A stretch of 64,000 bases of DNA from Embiotoca jacksoni. Lineage: Eukaryota > Chordata > Actinopteri > Embiotocidae. Below the pieces are notes generated by a model. The model did not search any database, had not been told where the DNA came from, and was given only the letters and a program-made list of their open reading frames with translations. The translations under genes were made by a program, and so were the position numbers. The DNA lies in the NCBI GenBank assembly GCA_022577435.1, contig JAKOON010000007.1, positions 20,249,866-20,313,865 of the forward strand, given 5' to 3'. Of this stretch, positions 12,186-22,385 are shown one piece after another; position 1 is the stretch's first letter, and each line of letters begins with the position of its first letter.

Positions 12186-12299
12186 CATCCATCTATTTTC
12201 TGTACTTGCTTTATGCTGGACAAGTTCATGAGGGGGTTTGAGCCTACAGGGCACGCCCTCATACCTGCAGTTACACTCTGACCAGGATGCCAGTCCATC
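12186..12299 (-). repeat. SINE, 3' part (split by the LTR at 12300)
   Basis: On the minus strand it reads toward a (tgga)-type tail at 12186-12194. It contains 'gatggactggcatcctggtc', the counterpart of the conserved 'ggactgacaacctacc' region at 4740. It continues on the far side of the LTR, at 12870-13095. Confidence 0.75.
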
Positions 12300-12869
12300 T
12301 GTGAGGACTCCTGTGTGGGCACAGCTGATCCCGATCTCACTAATCATCCCCTCCAGGCATAAATACTCCGGTCATCCTCCTGCCAGTTGTCAGTCCATCC
12401 GTTTACCTACCTGGTATTCTGTCCCCGCAAGTCTGTTCGTTTCACTCAGTGAAGTTCCGGTTCTGACTTCCTGTTTGTCTCAAGCTTACCTGCCGTCCAG
12501 TGTCGAGCCTCGGGCTCTCACCTGCACGAAGAAAGTGTCCAGTTCGTTCCTCAGAGATCATCTGTAGACGCTTTGGCAATGCTGTGTTGACCCTTGGGCA
12601 TCACACAGTTGACCCTGCCTCGCCGTCCTGTGTCGGACCACGGAGAACCACACAGTTGATCCAAGTGTTCTCTCGGCTCCGGAGGAGAAAGAGAGAGGAG
12701 GAGACTACTCTGGGACAATTGGCCTCTGGCCACTTATGGACCTGAACATTGTTTACCTCACCCTGTTTTTTGTCCCTACCTGGGAGAAATAAAACGCCCT
12801 GGTTTGAGAAACGATTGTATTGTTGTGTGTCTGCGTCTGGGTCCATGTAAACATCTGCATCACATAACA
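12300..12869 (+). mobile_element. Solo LTR inserted in a SINE
   Basis: Starts TGTGAGGACTCC and ends CACATAACA, the usual TG...CA. It is flanked by ccatc (12295-12299) and ctatc (12870-12874), a 5-bp target duplication with one mismatch. 'gcataaatactcc' at about 12358 is TATA-like, and 'gagaaataaaacgccctgg' at 12784-12802 carries an AATAAA signal about 70 bp before the end. The body matches, in reverse, the repeats at 44844 and 50680. There is no internal region or second LTR, so it is a solo LTR. The superfamily (Gypsy, ERV-like or other) cannot be settled from an LTR alone. Confidence 0.82.
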
Positions 12870-13095
12870 CTATCACAGTTCCACCACAGAAAGACAGACA
12901 ATCATTCACACTTACAGTCAATGTAGTCACCGATTATTGTAGCATGTATTTGTTTGGCCCTTGGCCAGGCAGCTGGAGAACCTGGAGTACAGGCACAGGC
13001 AGAAAATGCAAAGTCTGCTGCAAAATGCCCCAGCTGAGATTCAAACCCACAGCCTCCTTGCTGTGAGGGGACAGTGCTACCCATTGCACCAGTTT
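12870..13095 (-). repeat. SINE, tRNA-like head and body (split by the LTR at 12300)
   Basis: On the minus strand it begins 'tggtgcaatgggtagcactg', then 'ggctgtgggtttgaatctc', like degraded A and B boxes of a tRNA-derived pol III promoter. Next come 'ggttctccagctgcctggc' and 'gtgtgaatgattgtctgtct', matching the SINE/L2 body. The rest of the body and tail lie at 12186-12299. Confidence 0.72.
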
Positions 13096-14187
13096 TCTAA
13101 TCCCTTCCATCCAAATTTCAAATTGCATACAACAGATTGATGCTACCCGCAGGGAAAACTCTTTTTAATTTGATTATTCAAGGTTTGTTTTCTTGTGCCT
13201 CGATAACAAATTTAGTCTAACACTGATTGTTTGCGAACATTGCCAAACTTTTTGGTCTCATATTGGAGCCTTTGCCTTTTATTATTTTTTAGTAACATAT
13301 CCTAATGTTATGTTCCCATCAGCTGTGTCACAGTCACGATTGCTTTACTACCCAGATAGTCACTATGAGATTTTAGGCTCATTCTCTGTGAATACTGATT
13401 GTCCCAATGATTTGGGGCCATTTGAGGACAACAGCATTGTGCTTTTAAATGTGGAAATTCTCAAGTGTGTGGATGTGTATGTCTAAGCAGGCCTCCTGTG
13501 ATAATTAAGGGCCCATGAATGAATGATAATCATCGTGGTAATCCATCACGTTGCCCTTTCTAGAGTTAAGTCTCACCCTAGCCTTCCCGGTGTTCCAACC
13601 GTGCCAGCAGACTGCACACTGACCAACAACAGGCTATGAACTATAAACTATAAACTATAAACTTCTTTCTTCTCACTCAAGTATCCTGGTCATTTGTCAG
13701 TAAAACAAAGAAATGCCTGAGTTCTTGATGTGGATGAATACACTGGGTGTATTAACAGGCCTTTAGTTTATCTGCAATTAATTTACACTGACAAAGGACA
13801 TTAATACCACCTGGATTCAATTTTTTCAACAACAACATTGAGCATTATAGCGGATTAGATTTATATTCGGGGACCCACTTTCTGTCTAGCAGAAAGAATC
13901 AAGGTTTGAATTTAGGCTATATAGACCTTTATACAAGTGATCAGTCAACATTGTCTGAACCGTGACTTCCACATTCAGGGATTTCTTTCAATATCCTCCA
14001 GGAAATACACAAAACAATGGTGTTTATTGAACAATATTTACACCAAGAAAAAACTTGATGTTGTGATGGATGTGATGAACAGGATTTCTAAACTATAGCG
14101 GAGTGATGGTGGGAAAAATAATAGTTAAGTTATTAATAACAGAGCTAGTTCCTGACGTAAATGAGAGATTTAAGTAATTTAGAATTG
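13096..14187. other. Non-coding DNA with a short 9-bp tandem
   Basis: 'ctataaa'-type tandem copies occur at about 13634-13663 (aactataaactataaac). Nothing else recognised. Confidence 0.5.
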
Positions 14188-14484
14188 GATCAGACATCAA
14201 CCCAGTGGATCAAAGTACTCAGATAGATTCTGCCTACTGGAGGCTGGTACCAGTTGTCCTGACAGGCCTCTTTCTTGCGGACCTCCGTGCAGATGTCGAG
14301 GGCCTGGAGTTTGGTGTTGTGCTGTGGGTGTTGAGTCCCGCTGCTGGGGTCCCATCCAGGCTTCTTCTGCTGGTCCACATGGGTCTTGTTTAGGATCGAT
14401 GACCAGGGTGCAGTGATGCTACAGCTGTCATTTTTGGCAAAAAGGATCTTTCGAGCTTTGTCCAGGTTGAGAACTGACTGGATT
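14188..14484 (-). other. Unrecognised coding-looking ORF (possible terminal exon or pseudogene)
   Basis: Minus-strand frame of about 98 codons, open from just inside a stop near 14493 down to TGA at 14188-14190. Peptide features are SVLNLDKARKILFAKNDSC near the start, WDPSSGTQHPQHNTKLQALD in the middle and KKEACQDNWYQPPVGRIYLS near the end. Base composition is clearly more GC-rich than the flanks. An ag lies just upstream of the open part (aaatccag), but its pyrimidine tract is poor. I do not recognise the family. It could be a real last exon, a retrocopy fragment or chance. Confidence 0.35.
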
Positions 14485-14611
14485 TATCCTTACTAGATTA
14501 CCAAACTTACTTTTTATGAGAGAAAAACAAGTGCATTGTCGGTTGCAGGCGATAATTAAACTCAATTAGTCGCAATTAAAGTATGCATTCTTCACTTGGC
14601 TTAACGTTTAC

Positions 14612-14800
14612 TTGGAGTTAATAAAAAATATAGAGCGTGGTAACTCTAAAACGATCGGAAAGTGTGAGATCAACAGAGAGGGCCTAATGATCAATATTAA
14701 GGTTGATCAGAAGAAGACGAAAAGCCCTCCGAAGGGGAGAAAAAGCCCTCCAAAGAAGAGCAAAAAGCCTGCGTCTGTCTCAAGTTTACAGTTTTTATGA
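14612..14800 (+). other. Unrecognised lysine-rich ORF
   Basis: Frame of about 62 codons from a TTG, with no ATG at the start. The tail KKTKSPPKGRKSPPKKSKKP holds two copies of a KSPPK-like motif, followed by SSLQFL and a stop. Low-complexity basic tails like this can end nuclear proteins, but nothing else supports a gene. It lies 130 bp from the opposite-strand ORF at 14188. Confidence 0.2.
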
Positions 14801-15799
14801 ATGGTCAGGCTGGAGGTGGGATCAAGTGTCAGATGACCACTCACTGAACCTGCTCTGAAAACAGGGGGAATGCTTCCTTTAATTAGGGGCTGAATATTAA
14901 TTTTGATACGGCTAAGAATAAAAGTTCATTATTTGTCCACCATGACTAAAGTTAAACAATTATTGATATCAGTTACACAGATACTTAATAAAAGTTGATA
15001 TTGTCAGCCGATATGAGTAACTAAAGACAGGCAGAGAGTCTGCAGGTTAACTGTATAAGCAACAAGGCTTAGAAACATCAATGATATGTACAAACGTTAT
15101 TAATTTGCATAAGAAACAAACATAGATAGGGCAGCAGACATTAGTGGTCTGGATAGTTTCACCTTGTGGGGCTAACGGACGGGTCAGAGGTCAGCTGGTT
15201 CACAGCATGAGACAAGAGTCAAACCCAAGCTTGAAAGGTGAGAAAATGTTTATTCGGCCTGGTGAGTTTCATGACATGAAAGCTTTTTGGAGTTTATCTG
15301 TAGATCTGAGGTGTCCTGCGTCGTTAGTTCTTGTGACTTCAAAATTACCTGGTGCTGCTGAAGAGGATGTCTTGCTACAGCATGATCAAAAGTCTACAGT
15401 CATGACAGCGGCTCGATCCTAGGCTGCTCTGCAAATGCTAATGTCAGCAAACAGATGTTTAACTTTCAAAATGTTTGACAGCATTTGTACAGCTGAGCCT
15501 TTTGGGAATGTCAGTAGTTTTCCAGGTATTTGCTTATAAACCAAGAAATAAAGGTTAAGGCGTCACAAATTATTTTAAAATTGCCGCAAGATGGAAACAA
15601 ATACTGAAAATTTCACTGCGGTCCATCTAATAGTTACCAAAAAAAAACAACACAACAAATAAAAATCTCATTCTCCCAAACTATCATCAGTGAAGTTCAG
15701 GTCAGGGGACAGAAAGCGCCCCTCCAAAAGTTTCAATAGTTAATGGTGGGTTTTAGGTCTGCATTGGATCCTCGTCCTGTTGTCAACACCAGCCCATCT
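14801..15799. other. Non-coding DNA, nothing recognised
   Basis: The ORF at 15144-15422 contains no recognisable motif. Confidence 0.45.
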
Positions 15800-16900
15800 T
15801 CACTTTTATTTTCTTGCAGTCAACATGACATTTGCATCCAGAATTTGCTCATATGTAATAGAACATTATCTTACCCATATCTGTGCAATGTTTCCTGTCT
15901 CACTTGCTGCCACACAACCCATAAGCAGAATATTCCCACCCATGGTGTTCTATATATTATGGTCACCATTGTTTGCCACACTTTATAGTGAAGATTTCAT
16001 TTTTAGTGGACAGAATGGCATTCTCCCATCTATCTACACTCAATCACCCATCCTGAAAAATGAAAACGTTACTAGAAATGCTTGTAAATTTATTAAATAT
16101 ACAAAGCTGAAATCTTTTTTTTTTTTTTTTTACAAAGTGCTCAATCTTTGTGCTAAAAAGTGAACAGTGGACGCCAAGGTTTGGTCGCTCACTGTGTTTG
16201 GGTGCGTTTGATCCCTTTAGTTGTGACCTGTCTCCCCCCCTGCTCCTGAGAAGCCTGATGAGCATGATGCTGTAGACTGTTTTACTCATGCTCTCAGTGT
16301 CCTTTGAATGTTCTTCAATATACTCCAAGCAGGCTGTCATCCTTTTACTCAATGATTGATGATGTACTGCTGGTAAGCTGGTCATCCTTCCGAAAGGTTC
16401 TCCCATCTCTTCAGAGGACTTCTGAAGCTGTGTGAACATTGGTCACCTCCCTGAAATCTGTGAACGTTTATAAAGACATGTTTTCATTTTCTTATTGTAC
16501 ATTTTTAAGTAAAAATACACTTAAAAATCAATTTTAAAACTATGCACAAAGTGTGCAAAAAACGAGGGGTTCTGAATAATTAACCTTCTCTGCTAAACCT
16601 TCCCTCAGCTTCTTTGCAGTTATATGAAGATTTTGCTTTTTCTTTTTTGCCCAGCAGACATATAGTTTCATGTGAAAGTTTTCTCGCTCCTTCAAATCGT
16701 GTCTTGACTTCCACAGTTCCCCTTAACTGCCAATTTTAATGACATTTCCGACAGTAGAAACTGCAAGCAAAACGTGCTTTGATATATTTGTATAGCCTTC
16801 CTCTGCTTTGTAGGCATCAATCAGCTTCGTATTAAGATCCTCAGTTAGTTGCCCAGAAGAGCCAGCAGTTGTTGAGCGTTACCGCAATGTTTGAACAGTC
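15800..16900 (-). pseudogene. Decayed Tc1/mariner-like transposon remnant
   Basis: Several blocks fit an antisense Tc1-like transposase in order. 'cacttgctgccacacaaccc' and 'gcagaatattcccacccat' (15899-15945) belong to the C-terminal half. The minus-strand peptide KRMTACLEYIEEHSKDTESM lies near 16270-16350. 'gaaaggttctcccatctct' and 'ggtcacctccctgaaat' (16394-16458) follow. 'cagtagaaactgcaagcaaa' and 'tatagccttcctctgctttg' (16752-16811) come from the N-terminal DNA-binding half. The frame is shifted and stopped repeatedly. A T-run at 16113-16130 interrupts it. No terminal repeats are seen, and two different Tc1-like relatives may be mixed. Confidence 0.6.
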
Positions 16901-17304
16901 GGTCTCCACAGCCGAATTCCAGTCTGATGATTTTATTGAAAGATCAAAAATGATCTTATCTTAACAATCCTATTGTTATATATTAACATTACAAATGAGT
17001 ATGGCGATGTTGGAAAAGACTTGATATGATATATTGTATGTGGTTGATTTGTTTTAAGTATTTTATCCAATCACCGACAGCCTGAACTTAAAAATTAAAA
17101 AAAAGTGCAGATACAACTGTGAATCAATAAGGATACGCAATATAGGTTTTAAAGGTGGGATGTTTAAAAACACTTAAACCTCACTGGAATATACAACTGG
17201 CAGTGTTATCTCAGTGGGGAGCAACAATGGACAAACCTTTAGCATTCTCTGTCCTGTAGGTTTGCTTACAATCTTTGCACACACAAACCAACATATACTG
17301 TTCT

Positions 17305-17306
<2 letters not shown>
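16901..17306. other. AT-rich DNA, nothing recognised
   Basis: May include the outer part of the decayed transposon, but no terminal repeat could be matched. Confidence 0.4.

Positions 17307-17369
<63 letters not shown>
17307..17369. repeat. (CA)n microsatellite, about 31 units
   Basis: Uninterrupted CA array. Confidence 0.97.
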
Positions 17370-17370
<1 letters not shown>

Positions 17371-18057
17371 ACTTGAGAGGCTTTTTAAATCACCAAGCTG
17401 GTAAATTGAATTCCATAGAGTCACTGAATGAGTTTCTCTCCAAACTCGAACCCTGGGGCCAACCATTACAGAGCAAATTGGTTTTTTTTTCTCCCTCTCT
17501 CCTCCTATTCCAGATTCTTCTCCTTCTGTCTTTTCCCTCCTCTTTTTCTCTAACAAGTCATCACCATGGGTATTTTTTCCATTCTTGGTGTACTCTTTTC
17601 TATCTCCATCCTCTTTTACTCCAAAGGTTCACAGGTTTCAGGAAGACTGGTTTCAAACTACTTAATCTAATTCCAAATTGGAATTGGTTGCCCTGTTTTT
17701 CTACCAACATGTATATTGACACCACATAGAATGTTAGTATAAACCTGCCATTGGCACCAATTTCAGCCGGTATTTTCAAGCCATTCTGCTGTACATTACT
17801 GTATTCAAATTCCCAGTCGCAACAGGAAACAATAGTAAGAACAACCACATGCTCAAAATGGCAAATCTTGACAAAGATTTAGATCATGCAATAAGGCAGG
17901 ACTTCCTGGTTCTTGTTGGTCTCTTGGAGGGATTTAATCATTTTAATGGCAGGGCTTCCCTGAGCAAATGGCCACCAAAACTAGTTCCCTTCTTGTTTTT
18001 CAAAGGCACCATTGCTTCATCTTGGGCTTAGTGCTCCTCAGGATAATTGTGACTAGT
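17370..18057. other. Non-coding DNA with a pyrimidine-rich stretch
   Basis: T/C-rich at 17480-17620. The ORFs are by-products. Confidence 0.5.
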
Positions 18058-18290
18058 TTAACCCTTTAAAAACACACCTATTGTTTAGGCTTATGCTTGA
18101 AAATTGCAAAAAGAGTATATCTCTGCAACCACAATAAAAAAAATACTAAAACACATATTTGTTATAATAAAGGGAACACTTGTGAGCTTTTTTCAGATGT
18201 GTAAATATCAGTATGTACTGTATGTCCGTATTTTAAAAATAGTTTAGTCCCTGGCCCCCAATTGGGGCCCTATAGGGCTTAAAGGGTTAA
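18058..18290. mobile_element. TTAA-flanked MITE, piggyBac-like
   Basis: TTAA at 18058-18061 and 18287-18290 bound a 225-bp unit with termini CCCTTTAA and TTAAAGGG. Inside the right end is the palindrome CCCCAATTGGGG at 18256-18267, within 'ggcccccaattggggccc'. There is no coding capacity. TTAA duplications with CCC/GGG ends are typical of piggyBac-mobilised MITEs. Confidence 0.6.
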
Positions 18291-18703
18291 AGAAATATAA
18301 ACAAACCAAAATATTCTCCCTAATACCAGAATAATATTAGAGTGCAACTGGTCCATTCTCCAGCACTGGCATAGTTTGGTAGTCTGGTTATGCGAGACTA
18401 CTGACATTTAGCTTAGCTATCCTAGTTTTCTTTCAACTCAAATTTAATATCAATTCAAATCTGTGTTGGAGATATCAATGATCAGTAGTTAATGGAAAAA
18501 CTGCCCGTAATGATTTAAATGAAAAATGTATGAACATGTAAACACAGAAGACAAGAGATGAACAGCAAATTGTATCACGTGATGAGCTGTATCAGCAACA
18601 CCTCCCTGGCTTAGAGAGATGAGGGTAAATATGGAACCATAATACCAGTAGTTAAGGATAATGTATTACTTTACATTTTTATCATTCCAATAAGGAGAGG
18701 ACA
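18291..18703. other. AT-rich DNA, nothing recognised
   Basis: No feature found. Confidence 0.5.
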
Positions 18704-18791
18704 CAAATCCATCCATCCATCCATCCATCCATCCATCCATCCATCCATCCATCCATCCATCATCCATCCATCATCCATCCATCCATCCATC
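18704..18791. repeat. (CATC)n tetranucleotide array
   Basis: About 20 units of ccat, broken near 18760-18776 by catcat irregularities. On the minus strand it is the (GATG)n tail of the adjoining LINE fragment. Confidence 0.93.
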
Positions 18792-18885
18792 AATTTTATT
18801 CTGCTTATCCGGGGTCGGGTCGCGGTGGTAGCAGACTTCAGACTTCCCTCTCCCCTGCAACATTTTCTGGGAGGAGTTAAAAGGT
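18792..18885 (-). repeat. LINE 3' end with GATG tail (Rex3/L2-like)
   Basis: On the plus strand 'ctgcttatccggggtcgggt' and 'gacttccctctcccctgcaa' follow the CATC array. This order is common to teleost non-LTR elements whose 3' end is (GATG)n, as described for Rex3. Only the last 100 bp or so remain, so the clade is tentative. Confidence 0.6.
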
Positions 18886-18954
18886 TGAATTCTTCCTCAG
18901 GAAAGAGGAGGGATGCTGGCATGGGCTGGTGGAGTGAGTGACAGAGATAAAGCA

Positions 18955-19336
18955 GGATGAATGACAGCTAAAAAGCAGGCCATGAGCCAGAGTACAAAGA
19001 CATAAACTTTAATACAAAGCACAAGAAAACAACGGAGATACACAATCCAAACAGCTGTGAATGAGTGGTACCACACAGGCTGACTCAGCGATCTGACGAA
19101 AACTGGAAGGATGACCGGGGTAGAAAGCAGGAGAGGTTGATGAGGAGATTGTCTGCCGGTGTGCTGCCGAGTCAGGATAAATAATCAGGTGCAGGTGAGT
19201 GAGAGCTGGGAGCCGGGAACAAAGGAGGTCATGCCCATACACAGACACAGAAACATGGACAGAGAACAACAGACACAAGGGACAGGGAAACACAAAATCA
19301 CTGGGGAGGCAGGTGTGTGCACACACTGTCATAACA
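18955..19336 (-). repeat. LTR-like repeat
   Basis: Read on the minus strand it opens TGTTATGACAGTG at 19336 and has a TATA-like 'gattatttatcctgac' about 150 bp in. Near its end 'ttgtattaaagtttatgtc' resembles a polyadenylation context. The layout parallels the LTR at 12300, but the sequence is a different family. The left boundary and target duplication were not resolved. Confidence 0.55.
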
Positions 19337-19825
19337 TAAAAACATTATGACTTGAGTTCAATGTGGGATGGTTGTGGATATATGTTTTATGTCAATTGAA
19401 TAACAGGTTATTTATGGTGTAGTCTACTGCTAAGTTTCTTCACTGCAGGGCACTGCAAGAACCATACAATAGCCCTTTTGGCTATTGGTTGGCCATGTCC
19501 CTTCACACAGCAAACCAATATCAGCATTCATTTGAAATAGTTCATGGCCACTCAGTGCATAGAAGTAAAATGTTTACTCACCTTTAGCTATGTTGTGAAG
19601 AATAAAATATGTTAGATTCTTCTAACTGTAAAACCAAAACAATAAGCCACACTGCAAAGTTGGGTGATAATTCCCTGGGTTTTTTTCACCATACATGAAC
19701 CCCTTTTATCACTTGGTTCATTGTAGTAAAAAACATGAATGAGTGCAGCCTTGAATAAAAATTGCCCCAGAAATTCATGCCATCAATCGTAAAAATGGCC
19801 TAATGATACACTGGGTAACCTGAAG
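19337..19825. other. AT-rich DNA, nothing recognised
   Basis: No feature found. Confidence 0.5.
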
Positions 19826-20166
19826 CCTGTACTACGAAGCAGGTTCAACATACTCAGGATATCTTTCCATTAACTGGCTTAACAAAACCTAACAAACAAG
19901 ATCGTGCTAAGCAATCACACGGAGCTGGTTAACAACTCACTGTGTCAACCCAGGATTTCCCAGTCTCGTTATGAGCACCTTCACAGAAAAGGGGAGGAGT
20001 TTTCAGCATCTGACCAATCACAAACATGAACAAGTGCACTGGCAGCAGGCCTGCATATTTTACAAACAAGGAGCAAATTACAACATTAGACAAATATGAA
20101 GAGGTTAAATTCATAATCCAGGCTGAAAACAGCACCGCTGAGGTGCCTAAATTGAATGGTTTATAA
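19826..20166 (+). pseudogene. PIF/Harbinger-type remnant with Myb-like ORF piece
   Basis: Opens with 'cctgtactacgaagcaggtt' and 'caacatactcaggatatctt', the terminal text of a widespread teleost Harbinger-like repeat. At 20053-20166 a 37-codon frame reads AYFTNKEQITTLDKYEEVKF, then IIQAENSTAEV. This resembles the start of the Myb/SANT-like DNA-binding protein that accompanies the Harbinger transposase (pattern F-T-x-E...L...Y-E-x-K-x-I-I...N-T-A). It ends in a stop at 20164-20166, with no transposase after it. The right end of the element was not found. Confidence 0.6.
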
Positions 20167-22280
20167 TATGACCTTATCATCAGCAGCGGAAGCGGAAGAT
20201 CTGACTAAAATTACAAGTATTCCATTAAATTAATTTATTCTGAGATATATTCTCATTATGTGTCTGACACTTGTGGCAAAAAAAGAAATATAAGCGGTAA
20301 CTTGGTTTACTGTCATCAGTCTCTTGTAGGATGAAACACAATGAAATAAAAGCTATACCTATACATTGCCGGGGAAAGCCAGTGAGGGTTCTCGGGTTGC
20401 CCAATTTCCCTTACTTAAATTAGTAGGAGAGAGGTTTTTCAGGCTGTAAATGCAATGTTAAGGTTTGAGGAAGCATTGGACACAGTACCTGATGAGTTGA
20501 CATTTCCTGCATTGTTTGGATTGGTAGTGAGGATCTAGTGCTGCAGTTGTGTATTCCCTCGTGTGTTGTGATGAATGGGGCACAGTCTCCCCTTTTGGGC
20601 TCTAACCAGCCATTTATTAGATCCTGCAGGCTCATAACAACAGATCCTGATAACAACCGAATCCTATTAGTCTCTCTCACAGCCAGCTTTGTGGTAATAA
20701 GCTCCAGGAATTACACGGCAACAGGATGCAGCAGACTGACCACAGTATTTTACATATAAACTCCAATTTCTGCCAAGTGATTGGATTACTCCGTTAAGCA
20801 CTGAAGTTGAGGTTTATATGTCCTGTATATCTGTCCAGACTCATTAAAATGTTGCTGCATAGAAGCTATACATTCTTAAACACGGATGCTTCTCATCAAT
20901 CTTCAATCCTGACAGCACAGGAGATCTATACAACAATTTCTAGATGCACACACAGTGGTACTGCCACCAATTCAGGTACTGAAATTTGAACCTAAAAATT
21001 TGGATTACTTGTTCAATTCCGATTACATAACAAAACAAAAAAAAACATAGTGTACAAAATACTATACACACTCCCTTGGTTGAGGTTTCAGCAATATCTT
21101 CAAAGTGTGATTTCCAGGAACTGAGATGCTCAGAACAAATGCTGTTTTTTTTAGCCAACAAAGTAATAGGATTAGGGGGTTGCGTGTCAGAAGCTCATGC
21201 ACAGTGCATCCTGGAACTTGAAGGCACTGCTGGCATCAGGAAAAATCTGCATTCTCGATCCATTGATAGCACACACTGAGGAATCTATTGCTTCATTTGA
21301 CATTATTCACCATCAACACTGAGTGAACAGCAACACAAAAAAATTATAAAATTCCTTTTAATTAGAGGTTGTAAGTAATTCTTCCACCACTGCTTGAATG
21401 TGTGTGACGCAAACTAAATTGGATAAGCTGAGTGTGTGCTAATTTAACGTATCATGCACACACACAAATTTGTCAGTCCCATTCAGAGCTTTTGGTGAAA
21501 ATCATGCACACAGTTCGCTTACATTTGCTTTGTTTCATATCCTTAAATGTTCCAACTCTGCCTGGACTGTCACTGAAAATCAACCAGATAACAGTGAAAA
21601 CTTAACAATTCGCTTTTATGCATCGTCACATTTAATGCTTCCATATAGCTAAATTCAGCTGCTGTTTTTCTTAAATTGTCCTTTTAACATTACAGTCAAA
21701 TTAATACAAAGTTGTGCTGCCTGTTACATCCTTCAACTATTTTTTTTAAGTTAAATATCAGTGTGTATCCTGCTTCCCTGCTCAATATCATCATCTTTCC
21801 ATTTGTCTGCCCTTTTGTCTGTAGATTCTCTCTGGGAGCTGTAGTGAGGGAATAAAGTGGGCAGCAAAGAGCATTGTGGGAGGAATACTGATCATGGTGA
21901 AATTAGACAAAGAGCAGGAAGACATTAAGGATGTTCAGTTAGAGATGCAAAGGAAGGAGCAGTGGTTCTAAGGCTTCCTCCTCCTCCGTTTCACTTATAA
22001 AACAAAGCCTGCTTCTACTCTCCTTAACTGATCAGTTTGTTTACTGTCTCATCCTAATTCAGCTCCTCAGAAAAAAAAAAAGAACATTCTGAGAAAATCT
22101 AAAGAAAATGTTAACGTCAATCATTGCCAATTGACTTGGCTTCACTAAACACCATGTTGTTAGTGGAGTGAATACTTTTATTCACCAAATGTACCAAACA
22201 TTCACCAAACATAAAAGAGCGCTCTAAGGTGAGATAGAAGTGAGGATAGAAGGAGAAACCTACCAGCATTGTGCCTGTGT
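20167..22280. other. Non-coding DNA, nothing recognised
   Basis: About 2.1 kb with no arrays or transposon ends seen, and only unsupported short ORFs. Confidence 0.5.
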
Positions 22281-22385
22281 GGAGATGTTTCTGTCTTTCT
22301 GTGTTCGCCCTGCAATGGACTGGCTACCTATGTACCAACTAGGCTCCAACCCCTATGATCCTCTACAGGATCCAGTGAGTATATA
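22281..22385 (+). repeat. SINE/L2-like fragment
   Basis: 'tctgtctttctgtgttcgcc' and 'caatggactggctacctatg' match the element at 4597-4857. About 100 bp remains, ending in an AT-rich run instead of the GGAT tail. Confidence 0.65.

Noticed and set aside
13030..13095. tRNA-like head as a possible tRNA gene
   Set aside because: Only A- and B-box-like text survives, no cloverleaf could be drawn, and it continues into a SINE body.
18704..18791. CATC array as a separate satellite or CRISPR-like array
   Set aside because: It is the simple tail of the adjoining LINE, with no spacers.
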